In this document: piece after piece, positions 10,889 through 22,214 of the stretch
Numbering within the stretch: the first letter of the stretch is position 1
How the letters are laid out: each line of letters begins with the position of its first letter
NCBI GenBank assembly: GCA_034766995.1
Contig: CM068322.1
Span: 4,098,589 to 4,162,588, forward strand
Origin: Acanthacorydalis orientalis
Taxonomy: Eukaryota > Arthropoda > Insecta > Megaloptera > Corydalidae
DNA length: 64,000 nucleotides
Direction: 5' to 3'
Made by a program: the position numbers and the translations under genes
The notes under the pieces: model-generated
What the model saw: the letters and a program-made list of their open reading frames with translations, nothing else
What the model was told of the DNA's origin: nothing
Database searches by the model: none

Positions 10889-12166
10889 GATTCGTGCAAA
10901 AATAATTTTGGTTTATATCATTTTATGTTCTATGTCCATTTTTTTATTTATTGTTATACTTATGTTATAGTCATGTGATACATCATTGTAAACAATTAAA
11001 AAGCATTACTGATTTCGGTTCATGTCTATAGTTTTCATACTTTAGTATTGTTGTATATAATTTCTTAAATTAGTTATTGAAAAAAAGCAAAATCGCGCGA
11101 CTTTGTTGTATGAGCTTAAATTAGGATGTAAAGCAAAAGAAACTGCTCGAAATATCAAATTTGTTTTTAGGAAAGAGTCAATTAGGGAACGTATAGCTTA
11201 ACACTGGTTCCAAAAATTTTGTAATGGAAACAAACGCCTTAATGATGAGGAGGGTCCCAGGCGTCTTTCAACTGTAGACAATAATGATTTAATAACTATT
11301 ATTGAAACGAACCCATGTTAAATAACTCCCGAAGTGGCAGAAGAACTCAATATTGATCATTCAACAGTTGTTCGACATTTGAGCATAATTGGAAAAACAA
11401 AAAAGCTGAATAAATGAGTGCCGTATGAACTTAACGAACATCAAGAAATTCGGCGATATTAAATCTGAGACGCGCTTCTTTTGCAAAACAAAAATGATCC
11501 CTCTTTGGTTGCATTGTTACATGTGATGATAAGTGGATTCTCTACAACAATCGGAAATATTCATTACAGTGGTTAGACTGAGGAGAAGACCGAAACCTTT
11601 TCTTCGACCGAAGCTTCATGAAAAAAAAGATTATGGTCACTGTTTGGTGGTCGGTAAGTGGTATCATTCATTATCATTTCTTAAATCCTGGTGAAACAAT
11701 AACATTAGAAAAATATTATCAGGAAATTGAAAAAATGCGCGAGAAGTTTCATCATTTACGGCCAGCATTAGTTAATCAAAGACGACCAATTCTTCTCCAT
11801 GACAACGCTCAACCACATGTCTCATAAATGACTAAAAAAATTAATGAACTGCGTTATAAAACCTTATCTCATCCACCTTATTCTCCGGACTTGTCTCCAA
11901 CAGATTATCATTTTTTTAATCATTTGAATAATTTCCTACGAAAGAAAGTTGTCAAAGATCAAGCATCAGTTCAAAGCGCTTGCAATGAATTCGTTAATAC
12001 CAGGACTTCAGAATTCTATCTTGTAGTAATAAACAAACTTGTCTCCCGTTGTTAGAAATGTGTACTGGCCAATGGTCTTTATTTTGATTTATAAATATTA
12101 TTTTAACTGATATATGCGTCTTCATACACGATACCTAAAAACCGCAATTATTTTTGCACCTACCTA

Positions 12167-12167
<1 letters not shown>
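10889..12167 (+). mobile_element. Mariner element M1 (TIR type GGTGCAAAAATAATT)
   Basis: A full-size (about 1.28 kb) Tc1/mariner-superfamily element. The left end carries a decayed inverted terminal repeat (GTGCAAAAATAATTTTGG from about 10893); the right end carries the better copy, AAAACCGCAATTATTTTTGC at 12137 running to CACCTACCTAA followed by TA. Both ends abut (TA)n arrays, consistent with TA-targeted insertion. It contains a decayed transposase gene, listed separately. Confidence 0.85.
11076..12093 (+). pseudogene. Mariner transposase, decayed (M1)
   Basis: The frame covers the whole mariner transposase, a DD34D cut-and-paste enzyme. At the N terminus, EKKQNRATLLYELKLGCKAK and WFQKFCNGNKRLNDEEGPRR match the first helix-turn-helix and linker. 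PEVAEELNIDHSTVVRHLSI is the second helix-turn-helix. The catalytic core has the first Asp region as CDDKWILYNN (about 11519), the second as LLHDNAQPHVS (about 11793-11826) and the third as PPYSPDLSPTDYHFF (about 11875-11920). At least six in-frame stops and frameshifts are present, and the initiator Met is lost (ATT where ATG is expected). All three catalytic acidic positions are recognisable, but the gene is dead. The closest type I recall is the transposase group related to human HSMAR2. Confidence 0.85.
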
Positions 12168-12169
<2 letters not shown>

Positions 12170-12202
<33 letters not shown>

Positions 12203-12213
12203 ATATATATGTG

Positions 12214-12249
<36 letters not shown>

Positions 12250-12265
12250 TGTGTATATATATATA
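12170..12265. repeat. (TA)n array with TG interruptions
   Basis: Starts directly at the right end of mariner M1. Confidence 0.97.
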
Positions 12266-12279
12266 AACAAAGTTTTGTA

Positions 12280-12670
12280 CTATGCACTGATTTTCAACGC
12301 TATCACAAACAGCATTACAAATGCGTGTCCACAACTCTTGTGGTACACGTGTAAACGCGATAGTAATAATCGTACATTTATGTTATTCCCTTCTGTAGTA
12401 AATACATTTCGATTACTCATTCACAAGAGTATTAATAATTTACATTCGGTTTTATATTGTCAGCGTTCTGTATGGTAATGGAAACTGTGCACGTTTGATG
12501 AGTATTGAATCCGCTATGCTGTGCCAGTGAACGGGACTATAATTTTTCGTGGCGTACGATTTAAACAACCATTTAACAGTGTCAATATTCGGTGAGATTT
12601 TTCCTTATTAGTCACGTACAACGGGGAAAATCTCACCCATCGTTTTTGTGTATACAAAATGTCGGAAAAC
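12280..12670. promoter_or_regulatory. Unique, balanced-composition block, candidate regulatory DNA
   Basis: Unlike the flanks it has few A/T runs and many CG-containing words (for example CGTGTAAACGCGATAG near 12348). No coding domain is recognised. An inverted pair GGTGAGATTTTTCC (12591-12604) and GGGGAAAATCTCACC (12623-12637) forms a small hairpin. Function is inference from composition only. Confidence 0.25.
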
Positions 12671-14833
12671 ACTGTCATGATTCAAAATACCAACCGTATT
12701 TTAATAAGCGTATTACAAATTAATGTGATTTATTTATAACAAAATAAACACTTTTCTATGTGATAATCATTTTTCTTTTTTAGAAATTATATTTATTTTT
12801 GTTAATTAGTAAAAATCAAGTACAAATAGCAAATGTTCCACTTATTAAGAAAAAATTTTCATATTTTTTTCTAATTATTGTGTGCTTAGTTTCATTTTAT
12901 TTATATTATTAAAAGGATTTTGAAGTATATAAATATTATAATGTTTAAAATTTGAGTAACGATTTTTTTTGTTACAAATTTATTGTATGTTGACTTTTTT
13001 GTTTTTTTTTTTTTTTAAAAAAAAATTAATTAATGGAACCTACGAAAATTTATTATAGAAAATTTTAAATTTTCTCAATGAACGAAACTTTTTCAGTTTC
13101 ATCATGAAAATTAAAAGTTAGTAATTTAAATTGAACAAAAATATCAAAAATGAAATGTAAAATACCGAGTCACACAAAAAATTATTATTTAGGTTCTGAA
13201 ATAAAATTTTCCACAGCATATTTCGCAAATTTAAACAAATATATTAATATTTTTTTAAATTTATTATATGAAAGACAAAACTTACATTTTATTGTATATA
13301 TTGGATATATTTTTAAAATAATCCTTTTAAAAAAATGTACTGAATTCTGCTATGTCTTTGCTTATATCTACATACATAACAATTACCTCTCATATTATTT
13401 CTTGATCGTTGATGAGTTTTTCGTATATAGAATTTTTAAGTTATTATGAAGGACGTCTCAAATATTTTACACTAGAGCTAATAACTTTTGAGTAGATAGA
13501 GATTATTTAATGAAACAAAAAAGAAAGTATTCTTTAAATATAACCTTTCAAATGGTATATTATTTTTCAAGACAATTACATTTATGGTAACGTGTACCAG
13601 GTTTTTTATTCCGTCAGTAAGAAAATTTTGCGTTTCTGTTTCAGTTAATTTTTGCAGTATCATTAATTTGCTCGATAGATTTAGAAATCCTTTTTTGGAG
13701 AGCATACTGCAGTGCTGAGAATAAGGGGAAGTTAAATGGCACTAAGAATGTAGAAGAACATTAAATTTATTTCGGTTTAAGGCTTTTTGGGTAAGATTTG
13801 AAGTGTGTAGTCACATGTTGTAATGATGAAGCACAGTTTGGTCCCAGTGATATCAAAGCCAACAAGTACACATTGTTAAGTTTTTTAAGAAATCCATGTA
13901 CTATTTCGATTTCAGAGGTTAACTTGTTTTCAAGAAATGCATCATAATAATACATCTGTTTCCAAAGATAGTCATTATTATTTGACATAAAATATATGAA
14001 CATTGAATTGTTTTGCCTTAGGCAATGGGTCAAGTGAGTCTAGAAACTGTCGTTCTTCCTCGAAGTCAAAATGTGTTTTTTTTTGTGTCATTATTAGCAA
14101 CAATAGATAATCATTACTTTATTTTATTAATTTTAAATAAAATTTTATTTTTAGAAAGAACATTTGAGGCATCTAATTAATACACTTGTTTCTCTAGTCT
14201 AAAATATGATTGACATGACTTACTCCTCCGGAAGAAATTTTAACTGTTGCAGAGATATAATCCTGACTTATCAGTCGGTCTTATGCGATTAAAGTATCAA
14301 TATATAGTTGATAAATTTGATTTACCGTGTCAAGTCTATCTGAAAGATATTTGATCTTCAAATCAACTTTGTCAAAATTAAGATTTTTATTCTGTTACCT
14401 TATAAATTACACTAGATTTGTCTACAGGAATAGTCACTAAAATATTTTTTTATTCGTTGATCAATATCTGTAGATGATACGTTTTCAGTTGTAAGAAATT
14501 TAATGACGTCATGTTGATTTATGCACATTGAAAGTATCTGTACAGTACTTACTATTTACTCTATCGTCCAGTATATTTACAATAATACAGATAACCAGAG
14601 ATGTAATTGAAAGCAAACAATGGACGTGAGCAAAGATCAATACGCCCTCCTCTGACTTTTTTTTATCTCGTGAACAATACATTTCAGTTGTCCTTTATAA
14701 ATAATAATTATTCATATTTATTTGTTTATCAATTTGTCTTATTATTATTATATGATATAATAATAATATATCTATTTAAAATAAGTTGATTTTGGACTTC
14801 TTGAGTTTATGTTTGTTTCTTATATTTTGAACT
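12671..14833. other. Long AT-rich stretch, two unexplained ORFs on the minus strand
   Basis: Minus-strand frames at 13478-13705 (75 codons) and 13767-14033 (88 codons) have somewhat mixed composition but no motif I recognise. They lack support as genes. The rest is AT-rich DNA. Confidence 0.4.
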
Positions 14834-14919
14834 TGTATCATCAGATAGATTTTAGTATAGTAATCAGATAATCCATATTTAGATAATTATTTATCTAAAT
14901 CTATCTGAAGATGGTACAC
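14834..14919. repeat. Inverted repeat hairpin, about 86 bp
   Basis: TGTATCATCAGATAGATTT at the left pairs with AAATCTATCTGAAGATGGTA at the right. An inner ATTTAGATAATTATTTATCT palindrome extends the stem. Confidence 0.65.
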
Positions 14920-15754
14920 GTATTGAAAGTATTAGTAGAAAACAGAAATGCAAGTGATGGAAAAGTACGGAGACCTCCAAGAAAACGTATCTACAGGGTC
15001 ACAGGTTTAAAAACATAGAATAAAATTTAATTAAATTATAACACTAACTATTTAAAAATGTATCAATATAAAATTCAGAATAAATGTATAACATGAAATA
15101 ATTTTGGTTTTGAATTAGTAAATTTTTGCTTCGTGATTAATAATCTAATTATTATTCGACTTTTAGAATATTGTAACTTATATAATGATATAAATTTGAA
15201 CATAAAAAGCACTAAATAAGTACACAAAATAAATTTTAATATGCTTTTTCTAATAAAGTTTTTTTTCAAATTAAATTGACCCTTGTCTTTGGTTTCCTTC
15301 GGTAATCTTTATTTAATGTTTTCTTGGCGACTTATTCTCCATTCTTAATAATACTTTTTTTATTTAGTCTTTATATATTTCTACTTAAACTTGTATACTT
15401 TTTTGTCTTTGAAACTTTTAAATAAGTAGTTGGTATCCAAATTTAGATAAAAGTATTTTATTTTAAACAATGAAAATTTTGTACTTTTCACAAATTTTTC
15501 ACAAATATAGAAAAAAAGTTTCATAATAAACTATATTTTTATTTTACAACAATCTTATCGTTTTTTTATGAAATAATATAATATTGTTCAAAATGACTGA
15601 ATATTACTGTTCTTATAAATAAATAAAAAGTTTGAGATAATATTAATATAATTAAACATACATTTTATTAAAGTAATAGTTAATTTGATATAAAATCAAA
15701 TAGCAATGTGTCAATTATAAATCGTTAGAAAGTCATATAACATTTATATCATAA
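14920..15754. other. Unrecognised AT-rich DNA
   Basis: No gene or repeat recognised. Confidence 0.5.
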
Positions 15755-16005
15755 GCGAATTACATGGTGGATGTAATAGGAATGCAATACCAGCAGGATT
15801 TATAAAAGCTAACTCATTCCTGCTATATAACGTGATACGAGGTCACATTCCTGCGGCCACTTTGTATAGGATAAAGCTCGTCTGTCCGTTGTCCTCCCCA
15901 TCTGTCGCATGCTTTACTACTCTTGCTACTGCACTCCACGTGCTTCCGCATTCCTGCAACTAACGATAGTTACTCTTGGTTAACATGCAGTGTAGCCTCC
16001 ATGGT
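15755..16005. promoter_or_regulatory. GC-richer block with four TEAD/Scalloped-like sites and an E-box
   Basis: The consensus core of TEAD/Scalloped (CATTCC or GGAATG) occurs four times in 180 bp: GGAATG 15779-15784, CATTCC 15815-15820, 15846-15851 and 15949-15954. Three of the four are in the longer context CATTCCTGC. A perfect E-box CACGTG lies at 15937-15942. The surrounding DNA is AT-rich and lacks this pattern. A clustered, shared-flank arrangement suggests an enhancer, or alternatively an old tandem duplication. No ORF of note. Confidence 0.35.
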
Positions 16006-16451
16006 TTCAATAAATTGTTTTTTTATTTTTATATTAAATTTCAATATTATATATATATATATTTGCAAATTTTTAGTTTGTAAGATATTAAATAGTATTA
16101 TCTTTTACTATTATTGTTTTATTTTGAAAAAAATATCTTATATTTTTTCTGTTCATGCGTATTTCACATTTTAATGAATATGAAATTTAGTTCATTTTTT
16201 CAATGGTTGTCTAATTAAATTTATTTTTTTGTAGTTCTATTTTTTTACTTTTTTATCATTTTAACTTGTGTGTTTTTAAAAGTCGTACCTCATGAAGAAT
16301 AATTGAAGTTATATTCGAAACTAATATAAATAGACCGCTGATTAGTTTTATATTTCTAATTTATATAGTGGCAACAATTTTAAAACATTATTTAGTAGTG
16401 GTAAGTGAATAACTTCATTTCATTAATTTGTGGTTAATAATTATTTTACAC
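16006..16451. other. Unrecognised AT-rich DNA
   Basis: No gene or repeat recognised. Confidence 0.5.
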
Positions 16452-16492
<41 letters not shown>

Positions 16493-16517
16493 GTCTACAT
16501 ATACATATGTATATATT
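16452..16517. repeat. Interrupted (TA)n array
   Basis: TA units broken by TG and AC. Confidence 0.95.
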
Positions 16518-16936
16518 TAAGGATACTTTTTCTTAATTGTCATATTAAATGAAACTAAATTTGTGGTGAATTGTTTATCATCATAATATTTTTGATGACT
16601 AATTTTGTGGATTTTATAGGTTTAATATTGTTTGTAGACATTAAGTGTTTCATTATTTTCCGTATTAATTATTAACTAAATTATAATATTATTATTAATT
16701 GGTTTTTATATTATTAAAATTAAGTTGGAGTGTTTTAAAGAGTGAGTTGATTTCAGTACGTAGCAATATAGAACTCTTACTATGAATATTTTCAATTTTA
16801 TTTTCGATTTCCGTTCCTTAGGTCATAGATTGGTTTCACTGACACTACTAGGAATGAAAACAATATATAAAATATATCTCTATAGATTATAAACTTATTG
16901 ATATATTTCTATGTAATAATTTATGACGATATATGT

Positions 16937-16940
<4 letters not shown>
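16518..16940. other. Unrecognised AT-rich DNA
   Basis: No gene or repeat recognised. Confidence 0.5.
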
Positions 16941-16992
<52 letters not shown>

Positions 16993-17007
16993 GAATATAT
17001 ATATATA
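16941..17007. repeat. (TA)n array
   Basis: About 24 TA units, then interrupted units. Confidence 0.97.
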
Positions 17008-17557
17008 CCAACCTATTTCAAAAAATTTAATGAAAACAACATATGTTAAAGCTATAAATATAAAACAAATTTCATGTTAAATTAGTGTTAATGTTGATAC
17101 TTGTACTGTATGTCGAACCTTTTTGTTTCTGAATATAATGATTTATTAAATTGTTCATTTTTACTATCATTAGTTCATCTTCTAAACGAGTTTTGTAATT
17201 ACTTCTAAACTATATAATAACTCTTATTATATTTTTTTTTTACTTTTAATAAACATTTATATAATAGGTAGGAATAAGTAAGGTATACATACAGTTCGGT
17301 TATTTTTTATAACTAACTTTTGTAAATGTATAGAGGAAATTTGATATATAAACGGTTAACAAGTAATTTGAATTTTCATATGTTTTTTATTAGTTATAAA
17401 CGTTATGATGACTAAATTTTTTATTAGGGTGTTAAATTCTTAAATTATATTATATTGTAAAATTAAGAATTTAAATTAATTAGTTCTTTTTTGGATGGAA
17501 GTGTTTTATTAGTATGAAAGGTATTCAATGCTATAGACCAATTCTTTTTATTAGATA
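17008..17557. other. Unrecognised AT-rich DNA
   Basis: No gene or repeat recognised. Confidence 0.5.
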
Positions 17558-17628
17558 CCAGGGGGCCACGACTCCTACTCGCTAAGCTTACTCACCTTAA
17601 ACCTCCCTCGACTCACTTTGCACGTATC

Positions 17629-17630
<2 letters not shown>
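17558..17630 (-). mobile_element. Helitron 3'-end fragment
   Basis: On the minus strand this ends with a degenerate version of AGCGAGTAGG..GGGGGC and then CCCCCTGG before T. It pairs closely with the 61767 fragment (shared CCAGGGGGC and CCTACTCGCTA). Helitron right ends carry a short GC hairpin and terminate CTRR next to T; CTGG|T fits. Only about 70 bp remain before the large (TA)n array. Confidence 0.55.
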
Positions 17631-17667
<37 letters not shown>

Positions 17668-17710
17668 TATGTATATATATATATATATGTATATGTACAT
17701 ATGTAATATC

Positions 17711-17751
<41 letters not shown>

Positions 17752-17753
17752 TA

Positions 17754-17817
<64 letters not shown>

Positions 17818-17819
17818 TA

Positions 17820-17865
<46 letters not shown>

Positions 17866-17874
17866 TATATATAT
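17631..17874. repeat. Very long compound (TA)n array
   Basis: Roughly 240 bp of TA units with TG and AC interruptions and one ATCGAATATA spacer. Frames in all directions give poly-(Tyr-Ile) ORFs, which are artefacts. Confidence 0.97.
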
Positions 17875-18228
17875 GTACTCATTTTCGCAGATACATTGCA
17901 TCGTTGCATGCTAGTATTTCCTTTCGCAAATATATTGCAACACAGTTGTTCGATAAAGTCGCACATTTTATTGTAGATGTTTATATCCATACTATTAATA
18001 ACAATATCATAATTTTTCTTGAAAATTTCGTGGTTACTTCGAATGTCGTCAATAATAATTTAATACAAAATCTTTACACGTTTTTTTTTTTAATTGGTCA
18101 ATTTTTTTAAATATTTGGAATATTTTTTGTATATAAATAGATACTTTCTGATTTCGTTTTTTTAAAAAAATAAGAAAATAAATAAATACTTAAGCAATAA
18201 AAATAGATACTCGTTATATAATGTGTAA

Positions 18229-18264
<36 letters not shown>

Positions 18265-18339
18265 ACACTGTGGTTAAATTCATTTCCATAAATTAATTTT
18301 CATTGACTTTATAAACCATCATTTTTCTCAATAAAAAAT
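17875..18339. other. Unrecognised AT-rich DNA
   Basis: Includes a (TA)n array at 18234-18261. No gene recognised. Confidence 0.5.
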
Positions 18340-18460
18340 AATGCAATGACTGATCATTTTTGTTTTTTGTTTACATGCATTTTGTTGGCCATGGCATCAT
18401 AATCAGATAGTTAAGGTAGAGAAAAATATAGTTTTCATGTAACTTTGTTATATTTTGGAG
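18340..18460. repeat. Foldback repeat family, one arm
   Basis: TTTACATGCATTTTGTTGGC, ATGGCATCATAATCAGATAG, then TTAAGGTAGAGAAAAATATA in the family order. Confidence 0.6.
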
Positions 18461-18880
18461 AAGAATTTTTTCAAAAATTGCCTTTTGAAGAATTTTATTT
18501 TAAAACAAGTATATAGCTTGTCAAAATTAACGGGAAAATAGAAAGAAAAAAACTGTATACTGGTTCTTAGAACATAATATATTTAAACACTAAAAAGCTA
18601 AGAACAGAACCTAATGAATTAAACTTGAAACATTGACAAACAATTAAAATGGACAAAATAAACTTTTCTCGTCACCATAGATTCTCACTTTGTCCTGCGG
18701 AAAAGTGACAATAAATGTATGTTTTTATTATATAGATAGAAAATAGATTATGATGCTATGCCTTTCTGTTTTATGAATTTGCAGGAATATGTATTAAGTG
18801 AATTAAATTTACAAGCAGTTTTAAGATGGCAAGAGTGCCAAAGTCGGCCGTGCCAAACAGTTAAACATTTGATACAATAT
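18461..18880. other. Unrecognised AT-rich DNA
   Basis: No gene or repeat recognised. Confidence 0.5.
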
Positions 18881-18949
18881 ATAAGAACCCAAAATTAAAT
18901 TGTTGTAACAGGCTATACCTGTTACAACAATTTAAATTTGGGTTCTTAT
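18881..18949. ncRNA. Near-perfect 32-bp hairpin, pre-miRNA-sized
   Basis: Left arm 18881-18912 and right arm 18918-18949 are reverse complements with one mismatch, separated by a 5-base loop (CTATA). Arm core is GGGTTCTTAT / ATAAGAACCC and CCTGTTACAACAA. A transcript would fold into a 69-nt stem-loop. The near-perfect pairing is more typical of a young foldback element or an siRNA-type hairpin than of a conserved miRNA, which usually has bulges. Expression is unknown, so the RNA call is tentative; the structure itself is certain. Confidence 0.35.
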
Positions 18950-19747
18950 TTGCAGTTGTACCACTATGTATAACTGCAAATAGTTTAAAATTGAATTGTA
19001 TTACTTTTATCTAACTACTTAAAAGTAAATAAAGTTGTTTTTAATTATTAACTTCGAACATATTCAAAAATATATTTGGATTACGTTAAAGCACACTATT
19101 TCTCATAAGTTACTATATTTCTTATTAATATTGTATAATAACTAATTTAAAAATTGAGGATTAATTGAAAGAAATATCACAGTCATTTATATAACTTGTT
19201 TTGAATTTATGATTCTAAAACAAGAACATATTTTTAACAATTATAACTAAAAAACTTTTATAGGCCCAAAAATAAATTTCCATATCAATGAATAGCGATT
19301 TCTTTACTGAACAAATCGTTTCAGAAAACAGGATTGTAATACAGGAGTAATTTTTTAACTTTTGTTATACAAAATCTTCTAGAGAAGTTTCTGTTATAAA
19401 TTATGAAGGACTTTTTTATGAACAAAAAAATTGAAAAAGTGATGTAAAAAATATTCTGACTATAAAAAAGTATAAGAATATAAATTGGATTTATGATGTT
19501 TTATACAAATTAATTCACATCATATTTAATTATATTTTTATATATTTTGAAAATAATTTTTTTAACCCAAATTTGGTTAAAGTTTCATTTTTTTAATAAT
19601 AATTTGTTTCCTGGTTTAAATTTATAGTAATTAATGGAATATTTTTCTTGTTTCTTACGTGCATTTAAATATAATTCCACCTATCTATGATCACTAAATT
19701 ATTAAAAAAACTATTATTTCAAATATTACTTTCTTATATATCTTTAA
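18950..19747. other. Unrecognised AT-rich DNA
   Basis: No gene or repeat recognised. Confidence 0.5.
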
Positions 19748-19800
19748 AGATTTTTCTGTACTTTAACGGTGAAATGACGATGGCATCGCTACTTAAATGG
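19748..19800. repeat. Foldback repeat family, short fragment
   Basis: TTTTTCTGTACTTTAACGGT then GACGATGGCATCGCTAC matches the inner right arm of the family. Confidence 0.45.
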
Positions 19801-20499
19801 AAATAAATAAAATATTAAATGATTGTGAATCAAATATTAAACATTTTTAATGTGAAAAAGTTTAAAGGTTCATGAGGGAATGGAAAATTTTGAAAAATGA
19901 ATAAATTTAAAAATTGGTGCCATTTATTATACATGTAAGTTTCTTTAAATATTGAATATCAACAAACCTATATCAAAATTCTATGACCTAATTATGAAAA
20001 GTATGCTTTTAAGAAAACTTATGTGTTCGAGATGAAAAAAGACATGATCCATTTTTATAATTTGATATTTTCTTTTAATTTCATAAGTGATATTAAATAA
20101 AATTTAATTTTTTTCTATGCAAATATTTTATTGGTTATGATTTCACTTATTCTTAAATATACTGAATATAAGATCAACATTTCAAGATAAAAAAGATTAA
20201 TTATATATAATCAAAAACTATGTGAAATATATAATACAATGTTATATATCAAATTTTGATAATATTTTTATGTACATACTTAATAAATGTAAGGATTAAA
20301 AAAAGTACAGAAAAATCGATAAATTATTACACATCAGTAAAAATCAACTTTCAATAAACTATATACGTAACTGCCAATAATGAAACCATTTCAAACTTTT
20401 TTATGAATATTAATAAAAGTGTACAATATCCGGTCACAAATTTACTCACATTGAAATTTCTATCGAGGTTCATATAGTAAAATATACGGAATGTGTCCA
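19801..20499. other. Unrecognised AT-rich DNA
   Basis: No gene or repeat recognised. Confidence 0.5.
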
Positions 20500-20745
20500 G
20501 AAGTGAACAACACAGTCTGGTGAAGTCAGTTGGTGGTGACAGTTGGATACAGTAATGCGATGCGATGTTCGGGCGAGGGTGTGTCGCGTGTCCCCGTGGG
20601 GCGAAGTGCCCGATGTCGCTCGACGGAAGCAGTTGTGCCAGCAGTCACCCAGTCACTCGTCCGTGACCGGATGTGACGTCAATGACAGGCCACGCTGGAG
20701 TCGACAGCCAGAAAATGAAGGAACGCGCGTCGCGAACGGGTAGAG
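20500..20745 (+). promoter_or_regulatory. CpG-rich block: candidate promoter and 5' exon
   Basis: This is the most GC-rich and CpG-dense segment of the window, well over half G+C against an AT-rich background. An arthropod initiator-like TCAGTT lies at 20526-20531. A perfect cyclic-AMP response element TGACGTCA is at 20674-20681. A splice-donor-like GTAGAG begins at 20740, so a transcript could leave as a first exon of about 210 nt. Frames here (one of about 62 codons from the ATG at 20555, ending at the TAG of GGGTAG) show no recognisable domain. The block fits a housekeeping-type promoter with a 5' UTR exon whose coding part lies outside the window. Direction is inferred from the initiator and donor; expression data are needed. 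Confidence 0.4.
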
Positions 20746-22214
20746 AATTGAACATATTCGCATACCGATGCTGTGCTTTCATGAAAATCGTATTCTTGCC
20801 ACTGCTTCTTGTCGTATGAAATTTTAGTTATGCATCTATACAAAAAAATCTTCGACAGAAGAAGAAAACTTTGACATATTTGAGAATAAAATTTATGCAG
20901 ATTCTACTCATATAAAAAATAAATTGAAAGAAAGTCTTCCCATTTAAATTTACAAATATTGTAATATTTATATATATATATATATATTACTATTTTATAA
21001 ATTCGTTTTTCTTTATAATCTTTTAGAAGTAGGAAAAATTTTAGCTGAGAAATTGACAACTCATCTAATTTTTTTAAAAAATTGAAAAAATTAATACATT
21101 TATACATAGTAAAACATCTTTTTTTAACAAAGAAAACATCGATTGTTCTTTTTATTTATTTTTATTATAAATTAATAATATTAATTAAATCTATTTTAAA
21201 TAATTCAAAGTTCGCTAATGAAAATAAACAACGTTTTTAGTATAATTTTCAGGTATCTATACAAATTTAAATGCATTTAAACAGAACACTTCTTTCACGA
21301 AGGTTAATCTAAAATTGAAGTCGGTTTAGTTTCATGCCAGTATTTATTGCTGATAAAGTACGTTTACAATTTTTAGTCCGAGTGTATATAACTCCATGTC
21401 TTTTGAAAATATTTATCTAAAAATGATTTTGTTATGTTATAACTGAGTGTGTAATACTTTTTAAATTGAGAAACTTGTCAATTTAACAGATTTTGATTAA
21501 ATAATTTTGGAATTTAATGGGTCAAATTTACCATTTTTTTTTAGTAATTTACCGTTGGATTTCGGTAAATACGTCAATACTTCTGTATAATAGTAATGAT
21601 GATATTTTGCAATAGTTAAAAGAAAGTGTGGATACAGTTGTGGAAGCTTAGAAGATAAGGTTTTAAGAAAAATAAAATGTATTTCCTTAAATACATAGTC
21701 TCGGTGAATTCGTATTTTTTACATTTATTTGACATTGTTTTTAATATATTTTTTAGAAGAGAAATTTATATTATTAGAAAGTTAAAGGTAATTTTTATAT
21801 TTTCCAGTGCAAAAAAAATATTAACTAGTTAACTTTCCTTCTGTCTTTAGTGAGATATATTAGAGAAAGTCTACGGAGATATTGGGTAGTAGGTGATGGA
21901 AAAGAGAGAGACAGATGAAAAACTATAAAACGTGGTTATTACAAACTAAAAAAGTGATAACGATGAGGAAGAGATAAAAATTTATAATATTTTTTGAACT
22001 AAGATTTCATTTCAACAATGAAATCATATTTGTGTCATTTGATCATAAATTTTAGCTGTAATAATCTTACTTTTGAACTTTTAAATTAAAACGCGTTCTA
22101 CAAGAAAATTAATGAACCAAAACCTATTTTAACCTAAACTGTCCTCAAAAAAAATGGTATCAATATCGTTTAAGGACTAACAATAAATATGGATATTGTA
22201 AAAATTGATTTCCT
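20746..22214. other. AT-rich DNA without recognised genes
   Basis: Includes a (TA)n array at 20970-20988. If the preceding block is a first exon, this would be the start of its intron. Confidence 0.45.

Noticed and set aside
13478..14033. Two minus-strand ORFs of 75 and 88 codons
   Set aside because: Mixed composition but no domain, no shared family in the window and no splice or promoter support.
17575..18110. Overlapping 60-121-codon ORFs made of Tyr-Ile repeats in all frames, here and at 12154, 30563, 38441, 43053, 51039, 53554, 58733 and 59170
   Set aside because: They are translations of (TA)n arrays, which lack stops in two frames. No gene signal.
20543..20743. 66-codon frame through the CpG-rich block as a protein gene
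   Set aside because: The frame opens on TTG, which is not a normal eukaryotic start; openness of GC-rich DNA is expected. I prefer a promoter/5' UTR reading.
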